This document shows, in pieces, positions 56,132 through 64,000 of a DNA stretch of 64,000 nt. This stretch comes from VRUE01 sp963728365 (lineage in GTDB: Bacteria; Actinomycetota; Thermoleophilia; Solirubrobacterales; 70-9): positions 434,001 to 498,000 of the forward strand of contig CAVSJI010000001.1 of the NCBI GenBank assembly GCA_963728365.1, read 5' to 3'. The notes below the pieces were generated by a model. It did not search any database, was not told the origin of the DNA, and was given only the letters and a program-made list of their open reading frames with translations. The position numbers and the translations under genes were made by a program. How positions within the stretch are numbered: position 1 is the stretch's first letter; each line of letters opens with the position of its first letter.

Positions 56132-56203
56132 AGTTGCGTACGTTATCACATACGAGCGTAAGCATAGCGGCGGCGTGCTATAAAAACCGACCAGTCGGTT
56201 TAC
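56132..56203. promoter_or_regulatory. Divergent control region with two palindromes
   Basis: 72 bp between the XRE-cupin and tetR starts. AACCGAC-CA-GTCGGTT (56186-56201) is a perfect 7-bp palindrome of the kind TetR repressors bind; it overlaps the start region of a plus-strand promoter with TATAAA (56179-56184). A second imperfect palindrome GTACGTTATCACATAC (56138-56153) lies beside the XRE start and resembles an XRE operator. Both genes would have very short leaders. Confidence 0.7.
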
Positions 56204-56800
56204 ATGCCAAAGTTGAGACCGGAAGTGAAGGACGCGCGCCGCCGAAGCCTCCTGGAGGCGGCCTGGCGCTGCGCCGCGGCGAGCCGCTTTGCCGAGATCA
56301 CGGTCGACGACGTCTGCGCCGAGGCGGGGATCAGCAAGGGCGCCTTCTACGGCTATTTCGAGAGCAAGGACGAGCTGCTGGTCGGCCTGCTCGACGAGGA
56401 TGCGGCAGCGCTCGACCGGATGCTGAACGAGATCGGGGAGAGCGAGAGCTCCGGAGTCGAGCGGCTGCGACGCTTCTCGCAGGCGATGCTCGAACACGCC
56501 GGGGACCCCGGTCGCGCCCAGGTGCGCGCCGACCTCTGGGCCGCGGTGCTCGGCGAGGATTCGCTGCGCGAGCACTTCGCCGCCAGCGGCGCGCGGCGTC
56601 GCGTCCACCTGCGCGGCTGGATCGAGGAGGCGACCGAACGCGCCGAGCTGCGCGAGGTGCCTGCCAACGCGCTCGCCTCGCTGCTGCTCGCCACCGCCGA
56701 TGGCCTGATGCTGCACGCGACGCTCGACCCGACCGCCTTTCGCTGGGAGAACATTCGCCGCGCGGTCGACGAGCTGCTGGACGGGATCGTGGCCCGGTGA
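56204..56800 (+). CDS. TetR-family regulator
   Basis: 198 residues. HTH (about 10-57): RRSLLEAAWRCAAASRFAEI, then GISKGAFYGYFESKDEL. The C-terminal ligand domain is helical and not further assignable. It probably represses its own promoter through the palindrome at 56186-56201 and, with it, the overlapping clc gene (GTGA overlap at 56797-56800). Confidence 0.9.
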   Translation: MPKLRPEVKDARRRSLLEAAWRCAAASRFAEITVDDVCAEAGISKGAFYGYFESKDELLVGLLDEDAAALDRMLNEIGESESSGVERLRRFSQAMLEHAGDPGRAQVRADLWAAVLGEDSLREHFAASGARRRVHLRGWIEEATERAELREVPANALASLLLATADGLMLHATLDPTAFRWENIRRAVDELLDGIVAR

Positions 56801-58659
56801 GCGCCTCCGCACCGGCGGGCGTCGGGCGGCGGGCGCTGCCGATCGCCGAGCGGGCCCGGGCGGGCGAGTGGCTGGCCGGTCCCAGCGGTCTGCTCGCCCT
56901 CGCGCTGCTGGTCGGCGTCGGCGCCGGCGTCGGCGCGATCGCCTTCCGGCTGCTGATCGAGGGCTTCACCTACGTCTTCACGGGGCAGACCGAGTACGGG
57001 GTCGGCGGCCACGAGGCCAACCCGCTCCTCCCCGGCTTCGGTTTCTGGTTCGTGCTGCTGACGCCGATCCTCGGCGGTCTGCTCTACGGCCCGCTGGTCG
57101 ACCGCTTCGCCCGAGAGGCACGCGGTCACGGGGTGCCCGAGGTGATGCTGGCGGTGGCCCAGCGCGGCGGGCGCATCCGGCCGGTGGTCGCCCTGGTCAA
57201 GTCGCTTGCCTCGGCGCTCTGCATCGGCTCGGGTGGCTCGGTGGGCCGCGAGGGACCGATCGTGCAGATTGGCTCGGCGCTCGGCTCAACCCTCGGTCAG
57301 ATCACCCGCTCGCCCGAGGAACGCATGCGGCTGCTGGTCGCCTGCGGCGCGGCCGGCGGGATCTCGGCCACCTTCAACGCCCCGATCGCCGGCGTCTTCT
57401 TCGCCCTCGAGGTGATCCTGCGCGACTTCGAGACGCGCTCCTTCGGCGCGGTCGTCGTCGCATCGGTGACCGCCGACGTGATCGGCCGCGCCGCCTTCGG
57501 CTCCGAAGCCTTCCTCTCCCTGCCCAAAGTCGGCGTAGGCCCGGTCGGCGGCTACCCGCTCTACGTGCTGCTCGGCCTGCTCGCGGCCTTCGTCGGGGTC
57601 GCCTTCATCCGCGTCCTCTACGGGCTCGAGGACCGCGCCGACGCCCTCTGGCGCTTCTCGGAGTCCTGGCGGCCCGCAGCCGGCGGCCTCGCCCTCGGCC
57701 TGGTCCTGCTGGCGCTGCCGCAGATGTATGGCGTCGGCTATCCGGTGCTCGAAAACGCGATCGACGGCGAATACGCGCTGCTCTTCCTGCTGGCGCTGCT
57801 GCTCGGCAAGATCGTCGCGACAAGCGTCACCCTCTCGATCGGCGGCTCGGGGGGCGTCTTCGCGCCATCGCTGTTCATGGGGGCGATGCTCGGCTCGGCC
57901 TTCGGCATCGCCGCCCACGACCTGCTCCCCGGCCTTTCGGGGCCCGCCGGGGCCTACGGGGTGATCGGCATGGGCGCGGTCTTCGCCGCCGCGGCACGAG
58001 CCCCGATGACCGCAATCCTGATCATCTTCGAGCTGACCGGCGACTACCGGATCATGCTGCCCTTGATGCTCGCCGTGGTGATCGCCACCGCCCTGGCCGG
58101 GCGCCTCTCGCGCGAGTCGATCTACACGCTGAAGCTGGTGCGGCGTGGCATCGACCTGATGCGCCGCCGGCCGCTGAGCCCGATGGAAGCGCTGACAGTT
58201 GCCGAGGCGATGCGCTCGACGCCGGAGCCGCTTCCGGCCAGCGCCGGCATCGCCGACGTGGCGATGCGCCTCGATCGGGCCGATGACGGGGCGCTCCCCG
58301 TGGTCGACGCCGAGGGCCGCTTCCTCGGCGTCCTGCCGGAAGACGAGCTGGAGCTGGCCATCGGAGAGGGAGGGGGCGAGGGCGACGCCGGCTCGCTGGC
58401 GCGCCAGTTGCCCGCTCTGCGCGGCGGCGAAACGTTGGCCGAGGCCACCGGCGCTCTGGTCCGCAGCGACAGCTCCGGCCTGGCGGTGCTCGACGAGGAG
58501 GGTGAGCGGGTGATCGGCTGGCTCTCCCACCGCGACATCCTGCGGGTCTACGATCGACGGCTGAACGAAGAGCGCGCCGGGCACGGGCACGCCTCCCAGC
58601 GGCTGCGCTCGCTGGGCAAGCCGCCGGGTCCGGCCCCCGACACCACGCTCCCCGCTTGA
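56797..58659 (+). CDS. ClC-family chloride channel or H+/Cl- antiporter with CBS domains
   Basis: 620 residues, about 10-12 membrane helices. Selectivity motifs: GSGGSVGREGP with the gating Glu, GGSGGVFAPSLFMGAMLG, and a third GMGAVFAAAARAPM segment. The C-terminal about 150 residues form two CBS modules (ALPVVDAEGRFLGVLPEDEL, LAVLDEEGERVIGWLSHRD). GTG 56797 overlaps the tetR stop. Conserved gating Glu fits an antiporter, but channels also have it. Confidence 0.92.
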   Translation: MSASAPAGVGRRALPIAERARAGEWLAGPSGLLALALLVGVGAGVGAIAFRLLIEGFTYVFTGQTEYGVGGHEANPLLPGFGFWFVLLTPILGGLLYGPLVDRFAREARGHGVPEVMLAVAQRGGRIRPVVALVKSLASALCIGSGGSVGREGPIVQIGSALGSTLGQITRSPEERMRLLVACGAAGGISATFNAPIAGVFFALEVILRDFETRSFGAVVVASVTADVIGRAAFGSEAFLSLPKVGVGPVGGYPLYVLLGLLAAFVGVAFIRVLYGLEDRADALWRFSESWRPAAGGLALGLVLLALPQMYGVGYPVLENAIDGEYALLFLLALLLGKIVATSVTLSIGGSGGVFAPSLFMGAMLGSAFGIAAHDLLPGLSGPAGAYGVIGMGAVFAAAARAPMTAILIIFELTGDYRIMLPLMLAVVIATALAGRLSRESIYTLKLVRRGIDLMRRRPLSPMEALTVAEAMRSTPEPLPASAGIADVAMRLDRADDGALPVVDAEGRFLGVLPEDELELAIGEGGGEGDAGSLARQLPALRGGETLAEATGALVRSDSSGLAVLDEEGERVIGWLSHRDILRVYDRRLNEERAGHGHASQRLRSLGKPPGPAPDTTLPA

Positions 58660-59099
58660 CCGAGACCGACCAAACACCAGGAGCCGAGCAGCCGCTCGAG
58701 GCGCTGCGCTCGGTCCTGCGCGGCAGTGCCGTGCCCTACGGCTACACGCTGACCGTGCTCTCCAGCCACAGCATCCTCTCGCACACCCACGGCGCGCCGA
58801 CGATCCTCGACATCCTGCTCTTCGTGATCGGCGCCGTCGCCGCCTTCATCGTCCTCGCCCTGATCGCCCAGCGCGCCGCGCCCCGCCCGCTGCCAACCGG
58901 CCGGGGCGACCTGATCCGGGCGGGAATGATGCAAGTCTTCGCGATCGGCGCCGCCTTCGGCGCCACCGTCCTGATCGGCCTGATCCCCGGCATCCTCGCC
59001 TGGCCGCTGGGCGCCTTCCTCGCCACCTCGCTCTATCTCTGCATAGCGAGCTTGCAAATAGAGCTCGCCCACCGCCTCGACAGCGACGGACAATCGTGA
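58656..59099 (+). CDS. Small membrane protein of unknown function
   Basis: 147 residues from TTG 58656, overlapping the clc stop by 4 bp. Three likely membrane helices (ILLFVIGAVAAFIVLALIA, MMQVFAIGAAFGATVLIGLI, and ILAWPLGAFLATSLYLCIAS). Not recognised. Coupling to the ClC gene suggests an accessory or simply cotranscribed membrane protein. Confidence 0.65.
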   Translation: MTETDQTPGAEQPLEALRSVLRGSAVPYGYTLTVLSSHSILSHTHGAPTILDILLFVIGAVAAFIVLALIAQRAAPRPLPTGRGDLIRAGMMQVFAIGAAFGATVLIGLIPGILAWPLGAFLATSLYLCIASLQIELAHRLDSDGQS

Positions 59100-59102
59100 G
59101 CA

Positions 59103-59218
59103 AGGCGCCGTCCCGGCAGGGGTGGAGCGTCTTGTACTTTTTCGTCGTGAGCTAGAGGCGTCAGCCCGCAAGCAACACACCGAAAAAGTTAAGCGGAACC
59201 CCTGCCGGGACGGCGCCT
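59103..59218. repeat. Nested palindromic element, family A copy 5
   Basis: Perfect 21-bp outer arms at 59103-59123 and 59198-59218, outer AGGCGCCGTC specific to this locus; the leuA stop TAG overlaps the right arm. Internal pair G-C, inner stem ACTTTTTCG/CGAAAAAGT. It separates the convergent small membrane protein and leuA. Confidence 0.9.
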
Positions 59219-60803
59219 ACGGCCCCGGCGTCCGCTCCACCGCCGCCTCGGCGGTTGCCGCCTCGGCCTCGCGAATCGCGGCGCCCTCCAGGGCGTTGGA
59301 CAGGGCTCGCACGTAGGCGCGGGCCGAAGCCTCGAGGATGTCGGTGGCGACGCCCTGGCCGGTTGCCAGGCGACCGGCGGCGCGCAGCATCACGGTCACC
59401 TGACCGAGCGCGTCCTCTCCCCCGGTCACAGCCTCGACCGTGTACTGGCGCAGCTCGCACTCGGTGCCGGCCGCCTTCTGGATCGCATGGAAGATCGCGT
59501 CGACCGGGCCGTCGCCGCTCGACTCGCCGACCGCCTCGGCGCCGGAGGGCATCTTCACCGCGACTCGGGCCAGCGGCTCGCGCCTGGAGCCCGCCTCGAC
59601 CTCGAACCAGGCCAGCTCGTGGGCGTCGGCCTTCTCGCGCATCTCATCGGAGACGATCGCCTCCAGGTCCAGCGCGGTGACCTGCTTCTTGCGGTCGGCG
59701 ACCTCCTTGAAGCGCTTGAAGGCGGCGTTCAGGGCGTTGCCCTCGACCTTGAAGCCCAGCTGCTCCAGGGCGTCGCGCAGGGCGTGGCGACCGGAGTGCT
59801 TGCCCAGCACGATCGAGTTCGACTCGAGGCCGACCTCGGTCGCGTCCATGATCTCGTAGGTGGTGCGCTCCTTCAGCACGCCGTCCTGGTGGATGCCGGA
59901 CTCGTGGGCGAAGGCGTTGCGGCCGACGATCGCCTTGTTGGGCTGGATCGCGTACCCGGTCAGGCGCGAGACCATGCGGCTGGTGCGAGCCAGCTCGCGC
60001 GTGTTGATGCCGGTGGTCAGGCCGTGGACGTCCTCGCGCACGCGGATCAGCATCGCGATCTCCTCCAGCGAGCAGTTGCCGGCCCGCTCGCCGATCCCGT
60101 TGACGGCGCACTCGACCTGGCGCGCCCCAGCCAGCAGGCCGGCGTAGGAGTTGGCTACGGCCAGGCCCAGGTCGTCGTGGCAGTGGACCGAGGTCTCGAC
60201 CTCGCCGAGCCCCGGCACCAGCTCGTACAGCCTGCGCCAGTACGCCGCGTACTCCTCGGGCGTCGTGTAGCCGACCGTGTCCGGGACGTTGACCACCGTG
60301 GCGCCCTCCTCGACCGCGATCGCGCAGACCTCGGCGGTGAACTCGATCTCGGCGCGGGTCGCGTCCATCGGCGAGAACTCGACGTCCGCGCAGTAGGAGC
60401 GCGCCAGGCGCACCGCCGCCCGGGCCTGGCCCTTGACGTCCTCGCGATCGGTCTGCAGTTGGTGCTCGATGTGGATGTCGGAGGTCGAGATGAAGGTGTG
60501 GATGCGGGGCCGTTCGGCGTCCTTGATCGCCCCCCAGGCGGCGTCGATGTCGGCCTTGTGGGTGCGGGCCAGGCCGCAGATCGTCGGTCCCTCGACTCCG
60601 CGTGCGATCGCCTCGACCGCCTCGAAGTCACCGGGCGAGGTGATCGGGAAGCCGGCCTCGATCACGTCGACTCCCAGCCGCGCCAGCTGCTGGGCGATCT
60701 CGACCTTCTCGGCGGTATTCAGCGAGATCCCCGGCGACTGCTCTCCGTCGCGCAGGGTGGTGTCGAAGATGTGGACGCGGTTTGCGTCTTGGTGCTGCTT
60801 CAC
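59217..60803 (-). CDS. leuA: 2-isopropylmalate synthase
   Basis: 528 residues; first committed step of leucine synthesis. HIFDTTLRDGEQSPGISLN, SVHCHDDLGLAVANSYAGLLAG with metal His, GIGERAGNCSLEE, GIHQDGVLK, and the C-terminal LeuA regulatory domain (about 400-528) where leucine inhibits. GTG 60803 is chosen for its AAGGAGGAGG site about 7 nt upstream. Expression is probably controlled through a leader peptide at 60871-60930. Confidence 0.96.
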   Translation of the reverse strand: MKQHQDANRVHIFDTTLRDGEQSPGISLNTAEKVEIAQQLARLGVDVIEAGFPITSPGDFEAVEAIARGVEGPTICGLARTHKADIDAAWGAIKDAERPRIHTFISTSDIHIEHQLQTDREDVKGQARAAVRLARSYCADVEFSPMDATRAEIEFTAEVCAIAVEEGATVVNVPDTVGYTTPEEYAAYWRRLYELVPGLGEVETSVHCHDDLGLAVANSYAGLLAGARQVECAVNGIGERAGNCSLEEIAMLIRVREDVHGLTTGINTRELARTSRMVSRLTGYAIQPNKAIVGRNAFAHESGIHQDGVLKERTTYEIMDATEVGLESNSIVLGKHSGRHALRDALEQLGFKVEGNALNAAFKRFKEVADRKKQVTALDLEAIVSDEMREKADAHELAWFEVEAGSRREPLARVAVKMPSGAEAVGESSGDGPVDAIFHAIQKAAGTECELRQYTVEAVTGGEDALGQVTVMLRAAGRLATGQGVATDILEASARAYVRALSNALEGAAIREAEAATAEAAVERTPGP

Positions 60804-60809
60804 TGGGCC

Positions 60810-60969
60810 CTCCTCCTTCGCTCTTTCACTCGAATGACCTTGTCTCTCGCGGCTCACGCGCCGCCCAGCGCTATTCCCCCCGAAGGGGGAGGAGAAGGAG
60901 GAGCGCCGGGCTGTGGGGCCGATGCGTCATTCGGTCGTCTCAGCTTAGCGTAGGCTCAGCCCATCGCAA
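60810..60969 (-). promoter_or_regulatory. leuA promoter and leucine-responsive leader
   Basis: Minus-strand TTGCGA (plus 60964-60969), 16 bp, TAAGCT (plus 60942-60947) predicts a start near 60935, five bases before the leader ATG. After the leader peptide come a TCCCCC-TTCG-GGGGGA hairpin over its last codons and a GCGGC/GCCGC hairpin. The leuA ribosome site (plus 60809-60818) is a 10-nt perfect complement of the leucine codons (plus 60894-60903). Confidence 0.7.
60871..60930 (-). CDS. leuL: leuA leader peptide
   Basis: 19 codons: MTHRPHSPALLLLLPLRGE, with five consecutive Leu (CTC CTC CTT CTC CTC) and a sixth after Pro. It lies 67 bp upstream of leuA on the same strand, and its predicted transcript is nearly leaderless. 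Leader peptides rich in Leu upstream of leuA are known in actinobacteria (Corynebacterium, Streptomyces) and let ribosome stalling at low leucyl-tRNA raise leuA expression. Too short for routine gene finding. Confidence 0.8.
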   Translation of the reverse strand: MTHRPHSPALLLLLPLRGE

Positions 60970-61022
60970 GCGAAGCCAAAGCAAGCGAGATTCCGCGCAC
61001 CACCTGGCTCGCCCTCTTCGCG

Positions 61023-62031
61023 ATGAGCATCGCCGTGGCGGTGATCGCCAACGACTTCTCGGCGATCAACGTCGCCCTTCCCACGATGGAGGCCGACTTC
61101 CACACCAACGTCAACACGATCCAGTGGGTGATCAACGCCTACGCGCTCACCTTCGGGGTGATGATCGTCACCGGCGGCCGGCTCGCCGACATGTTCGGCC
61201 GGCGCAACGCCTTCTTCCTCGGCACCGCGATCTTCGCCTCGATGTCGGCTCTCGGTCGGCCTGGTGGCGCTGCTGGTCGCCCTCGACCAGGTCGACGACT
61301 GGGGCTTCGGCGACCCGCGGGTGTTCGGGCTGCTTGCCCTCTCGGCGGTCCTGCTCGTCGCCTTCGTGCCGCTCGAGCGCCGCGCCGGGGCGCACGCGCT
61401 GGTGCCGCGCTCGGTGATGGCCAACGAGAGCTTCCGCTCCTCCTGCCTGGCGATCCTCCTGATGTCAGCCACCTTCTTCGCCGCGCTGCTCTACCTGCCG
61501 CAGTTCATGGAGCACCAGCTCGGCTACTCGCCGCTGCGGGCCGGCCTCGGGATGTTGCCATTCCTCGCCGTCTTCGCCTGCGTCTCCTTCGTCGCCGGCC
61601 CGCTGTATGACCGGCTCGGGGCGAAGCTGCTGGCTTCGGTCGGAGCGCTCTGCATCGCGATCGCGCCGTTCGTCTTCTCGCTGGTCGGCAACGGCTCGGA
61701 CTACGGCTCGCTGGTCGCCGGCATGGTGGTGCTCGGCATCGGGATCGGTAGCTTCTACCCGACCGCGACGACCGCGGGTGTCACCTCGGTCGACGAGTCG
61801 CAGACCAGCCTCGCCGGCGGGATCGTCTACATGTCCCAGATCGCCGGCGGCTCGATCGGGCTGGGATTGACGACGATGGTCTTCTCCGCGCAGGGCAGCT
61901 TCGTTGACGGGATCCAGGCGGCCTTCCGGCTCGACGCTGCGCTCTCGCTGGCCGGCTTCCTGATCGCGCTGCTCTTCGTCGGCGGCCGGCTTTTCGGCCC
62001 GAATCGGCGGACGGAGCGCGCCTCCGCGTGA
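61023..62031 (+). pseudogene. Broken MFS exporter (DHA2/EmrB type)
   Basis: Two pieces in different frames. 61023 to about 61255 encodes the first helices (NDFSAINVALPTMEADFH, WVINAYALTFGVMIVTGGRL, ADMFGRRNAFFLGTAIFASM). From about 61256 the frame changes and continues at GLVALLVALDQVDDWGFG through the C-terminal helices to 62031. In intact 14-helix transporters about 130-150 residues (helices 3 to 6 and the RxxQGxGxA motif) lie between these, so there is an internal deletion plus a frame change. There is also no ATG/GTG/TTG at the expected N-terminus. Non-functional unless assembly dropped a segment. Confidence 0.8.
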
Positions 62032-62032
62032 G

Positions 62033-62605
62033 TCAGCGGCCGCTGTGGCGCACGCCCTGGCGCACCGCGTCGTGGCTCGAGATTGCGCCGAAGGAGTCAT
62101 GGCCCGGGCCGCCGTACAGCACGTCGTTGCCGGGGCCGCCGTTGAGCAGGTCGTTGCCGGGGCCGCCGTAGATCGCGTCGTTGCCGGGGCCGCCGTAGAG
62201 ACGGTCGTTGCCAGAACCGCCGATCAGCTTGTCCGCGCCCGAGCCGCCGGCGAGGACGTCGCGACCCGAGCCGCCGCGCATGGTCACCGGGATCTCGATC
62301 GCGTTGGACACCGACACCTTGTCGTCGCCGGGGCCGGCATTGACCTCGAAGCCGGCCACCAGCGGTGCTTTGCAGAGCAGCTCATTGGGGTTTCCGGGGG
62401 CGTTCTCGCAAACTTCGCCGCCCACTTCGAGTGCCACGACGGAGTCGATCACGTAGCTCGTGCCGTCGGGGCTGAGCCAGATGTGGATCATGTTCTGGGC
62501 CGCGCCGCCGGCGAGGACGACCGTGTAGGAGGTCGGTTCCGCGTTTGCCGGCGGGACGGCGAACGCCGTCAGGAGCACGAGCATGGTGAGGATCGCCTTC
62601 TTCAT
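62033..62605 (-). CDS. Secreted RTX-like calcium-binding protein
   Basis: 190 residues, signal peptide (MKKAILTMLVLLTAFAVPPANA), a beta-rich first half with two cysteines (VCENAPGNPNELLC), then about six copies of the nine-residue GGxGxDxLx repeat (GGSGADKLI, GGSGNDRLY, GGPGNDAIY, GGPGNDLLN). These form a calcium-bound beta roll. Role unknown. It overlaps nothing and ends 1 bp after the MFS remnant. Confidence 0.85.
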   Translation of the reverse strand: MKKAILTMLVLLTAFAVPPANAEPTSYTVVLAGGAAQNMIHIWLSPDGTSYVIDSVVALEVGGEVCENAPGNPNELLCKAPLVAGFEVNAGPGDDKVSVSNAIEIPVTMRGGSGRDVLAGGSGADKLIGGSGNDRLYGGPGNDAIYGGPGNDLLNGGPGNDVLYGGPGHDSFGAISSHDAVRQGVRHSGR

Positions 62606-62634
62606 CGCAAACGCCCCCGCCGGGCGACGGGTGC

Positions 62635-63669
62635 CTAGCTTGGGAACAACACGACCTTGCCGACGTTGCGGCGCTCGGCGATGAATTTGTGCGCGTCGGC
62701 GCCGCGCTCGAAGGGGAAGGCCTCGGCGATGACCGGCTCGAGGCGCCCCGCCTCGAGCTCGGGCATCAGCGGCTCGGTCACCCGGTCGAGACCGCCCTCG
62801 CGTTCCCACCAGCTCAGCATGTTGAGCCCGAAGACACCCTTGTTCTCGTTCATCAGCATCAGGCTCTTCCACCAGGGCATCGTCGCCAGCGGCATCTTGG
62901 CGAGGCTGCGCAGCATTGCCGGAAGGTCGCGACGGCCTTCGTTCGTTCCCTCGGAGATCCCGTACATGACCAGCCGCCCACCGGGCCGCAGCAGCCGGTA
63001 GTCCTTGCGGAAGGACGTCGGCCCGAGCGCGTCGATCACCAGGTCGACGCCCTCGCCGGCGGTGAGGCGCAGCGTCTCGGCCTCGAAGTCGAGGTTGCGG
63101 TAGTCGATCGGGTGGTCGACCCCCTGGGCGCGGATCGCCTCGTGCTTGGCGGGCGAAGCCGTGCCGAATATTTCAGCGCCGGCGTTGCGGGCGATCTGGG
63201 TGGCGGCGGTGCCGACGCCCCCGGCCGCGGCGTGGATCAGCACCCGGGTGCCGGCGCGCAGACTGCCGACCAGGACCAGCGCCGCGTATGCCGTGCCGTA
63301 GTTGACCGGGAAGGCAGCGCCCTGCTCGAAGCTGAGCCGCTCGGGCAGCGGCAGCGCTTGCTCGGCCGGCACGGTCACCAACTCGGCCTGGCCGCCGAAG
63401 CGGGTGCCGGCGACGACCCGGTCACCGACCGCGTGGCCCTCGACGCCCTCGCCCAACGACTCGATCATGCCGGCGACCTCGTAGCCCATCACACAGGGCG
63501 GCTTCGGCGCGTCGGGGTAGAGGCCGACGCGAGCCATCGTGTCGGCGAAGTTGAGTCCCGCCGCGCGCACTGCGATCCGCACCTCCCCGGGACCGACCGG
63601 CGGGTCGGGCCGCTCCTGCACCTGGAGCACCTCGTAACCGCCGTTGCCTGTCTGGACGAGCGCCCTCAC
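62635..63669 (-). CDS. Zinc-less quinone oxidoreductase (MDR family)
   Basis: 344 residues. GroES-like part with AAGLNFADTMARVGLYP and GYEVAGMIESLGEGV, Rossmann part with VLIHAAAGGVGTAATQIARNAGAE, and VDLVIDALG. No catalytic or structural zinc ligands, as in NADPH:quinone reductases and VAT1-like proteins. The exact substrate is unknown. GTG 63669 is chosen; a longer form would read into a family E element. Confidence 0.88.
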   Translation of the reverse strand: MRALVQTGNGGYEVLQVQERPDPPVGPGEVRIAVRAAGLNFADTMARVGLYPDAPKPPCVMGYEVAGMIESLGEGVEGHAVGDRVVAGTRFGGQAELVTVPAEQALPLPERLSFEQGAAFPVNYGTAYAALVLVGSLRAGTRVLIHAAAGGVGTAATQIARNAGAEIFGTASPAKHEAIRAQGVDHPIDYRNLDFEAETLRLTAGEGVDLVIDALGPTSFRKDYRLLRPGGRLVMYGISEGTNEGRRDLPAMLRSLAKMPLATMPWWKSLMLMNENKGVFGLNMLSWWEREGGLDRVTEPLMPELEAGRLEPVIAEAFPFERGADAHKFIAERRNVGKVVLFPS

Positions 63670-63677
63670 CGGCGCAA

Positions 63678-63783
63678 CTCTAACGCCGTCAGACCGGCGC
63701 ATAGCGGCGTCCTCGGTCGCTCGCGTGCAGAAGCACGCCACGCTCCCTGCGTCCTGGCTCTGCTTGGTCTGACGGCGTTAGAG
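63678..63783. repeat. Nested palindromic element, family E copy 2
   Basis: Perfect 18-bp arms at 63678-63695 and 63766-63783, unrelated to the arms of copy 1 at 2886-2985; core CGGCGTCCTCGGTCGCTCGC and CGCTCCCTGCGTC shared with it. Inner GCGTGC/GCACGC hairpin here replaces GTGG/CCAC in copy 1. The serA stop TAA (63778-63780) is inside the right arm. Confidence 0.85.
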
Positions 63784-64000
63784 ATCTACTGACCGACCCA
63801 CGGCAAAACCATCCAACTCGAGGATCTTCGCAATCGTGCCATCGAGGACGGGCGCGTCGGTGGTCAGCGCCATCACGGCGCGCTCTCCCCCCTCTTCGGC
63901 GCCGACCGCGGCCGAGACGATGTTGACACCCTCCTCGCCGAAGGCGGAGCCGACCCGGCCGATCATCCCGGGGCGGTCGGCATAGCGGAAGACGGCGATG
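63778..64000 (-). CDS. serA: D-3-phosphoglycerate dehydrogenase, C-terminal ACT domain, 5' end outside window
   Basis: Last about 73 residues, open to the window edge. RYADRPGMIGRVGSAFGEEG, NIVSAAVG, ERAVMALTTDAPV and the final VDL match the serine-binding ACT domain of actinobacterial SerA (first step of serine synthesis). Another ACT-ended protein cannot be fully excluded from this fragment. Confidence 0.8.
   Translation of the reverse strand, partial: IAVFRYADRPGMIGRVGSAFGEEGVNIVSAAVGAEEGGERAVMALTTDAPVLDGTIAKILELDGFAVGRSVDL

Noticed and set aside
60954..61022. Upstream extension of the broken MFS gene
   Set aside because: The frame is open back to a TAG near 60951, and the encoded residues suit the family, but there is no ATG, GTG or TTG to start it.

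Overview
The window is a GC-rich (roughly 65-70 %) bacterial chromosome segment. Gene content and order suggest an actinobacterium of the Thermoleophilia/Solirubrobacterales type. Pointers are a pgsA-like / zinc-ribbon FHA (GarA-type) / MerR (FtsR-type) neighbourhood as in Actinobacteria, a single-motif RsiG-like protein of the kind known from Rubrobacter, a MurA with Asp in place of the catalytic Cys, SepF, and secreted proteins with Lys/Arg-rich beta-domain tails. The class is an inference; the complete 16S gene (about 41235-42779, minus strand) would settle it. Most genes are on the minus strand and packed with 1-26 bp overlaps.

Layout. 1-2.9 kb: end of nadE, a thioesterase and a membrane HTH/RskA-like protein. 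2.98-9.1 kb (minus): proS, pgsA-like, rsiG-like, FHA, merR, SRPBCC and an AGPS-like flavoenzyme. 9.25-22 kb (minus): the conserved run rpsB-tsf-pyrH-frr-uppS-cdsA-dxr-rseP ... ispG-proS, interrupted between rseP and ispG by about 4.6 kb of secreted-protein genes (two Fn3-like repeat proteins, a trypsin-like protease, an unknown secreted protein). 22-27 kb: pseudouridine synthase, lspA, yggT, proC, sepF, yggS and a CCA/poly(A) enzyme. 27-34 kb: polysaccharide deacetylase, then hisZ-hisG-hisD-hisB-hisH-hisA-hisF. 34-37.7 kb: murA and two membrane-anchored alpha/beta hydrolases. 37.8-43.1 kb: one rRNA operon (16S-23S-5S, minus strand, no spacer tRNA) with a good promoter and processing stems. 43-46.5 kb: tyrS and a frameshifted class A PBP. 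46.5-56.1 kb (minus): an XRE-cupin regulator, leuC, leuD, leuB, ilvE, cimA, degT-like, argH and a DNA glycosylase. 56.2-59.1 kb: TetR regulator, ClC channel/antiporter, small membrane protein. 59.2-64 kb: leuA with a leucine-rich leader peptide, a broken MFS gene, an RTX-like secreted protein, a quinone oxidoreductase, and the serA C-terminus.

The genes form coherent modules: translation/lipid/isoprenoid (rpsB to proS), histidine (short HisG plus HisZ), and branched-chain amino acids. CimA makes citramalate that LeuCDB can turn into 2-oxobutyrate for isoleucine; LeuA feeds the same enzymes for leucine.

The most unusual feature is a set of nested palindromic elements at gene 3' ends: 16 elements in 7 sequence families (A-G). 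In families A, B and E, and less clearly G, a shared core is wrapped in outer arms that match each other within one locus but differ between loci, and these arms often contain the stop codon of the neighbouring gene. Families C and D are compact palindromes with nearly constant arms; F is a single copy. Family A (five copies) shows compensatory changes that support a folded RNA with a GGA/GGA internal loop. The second is a leuA leader peptide whose leucine codons are a 10-nt perfect complement of the leuA ribosome binding site.
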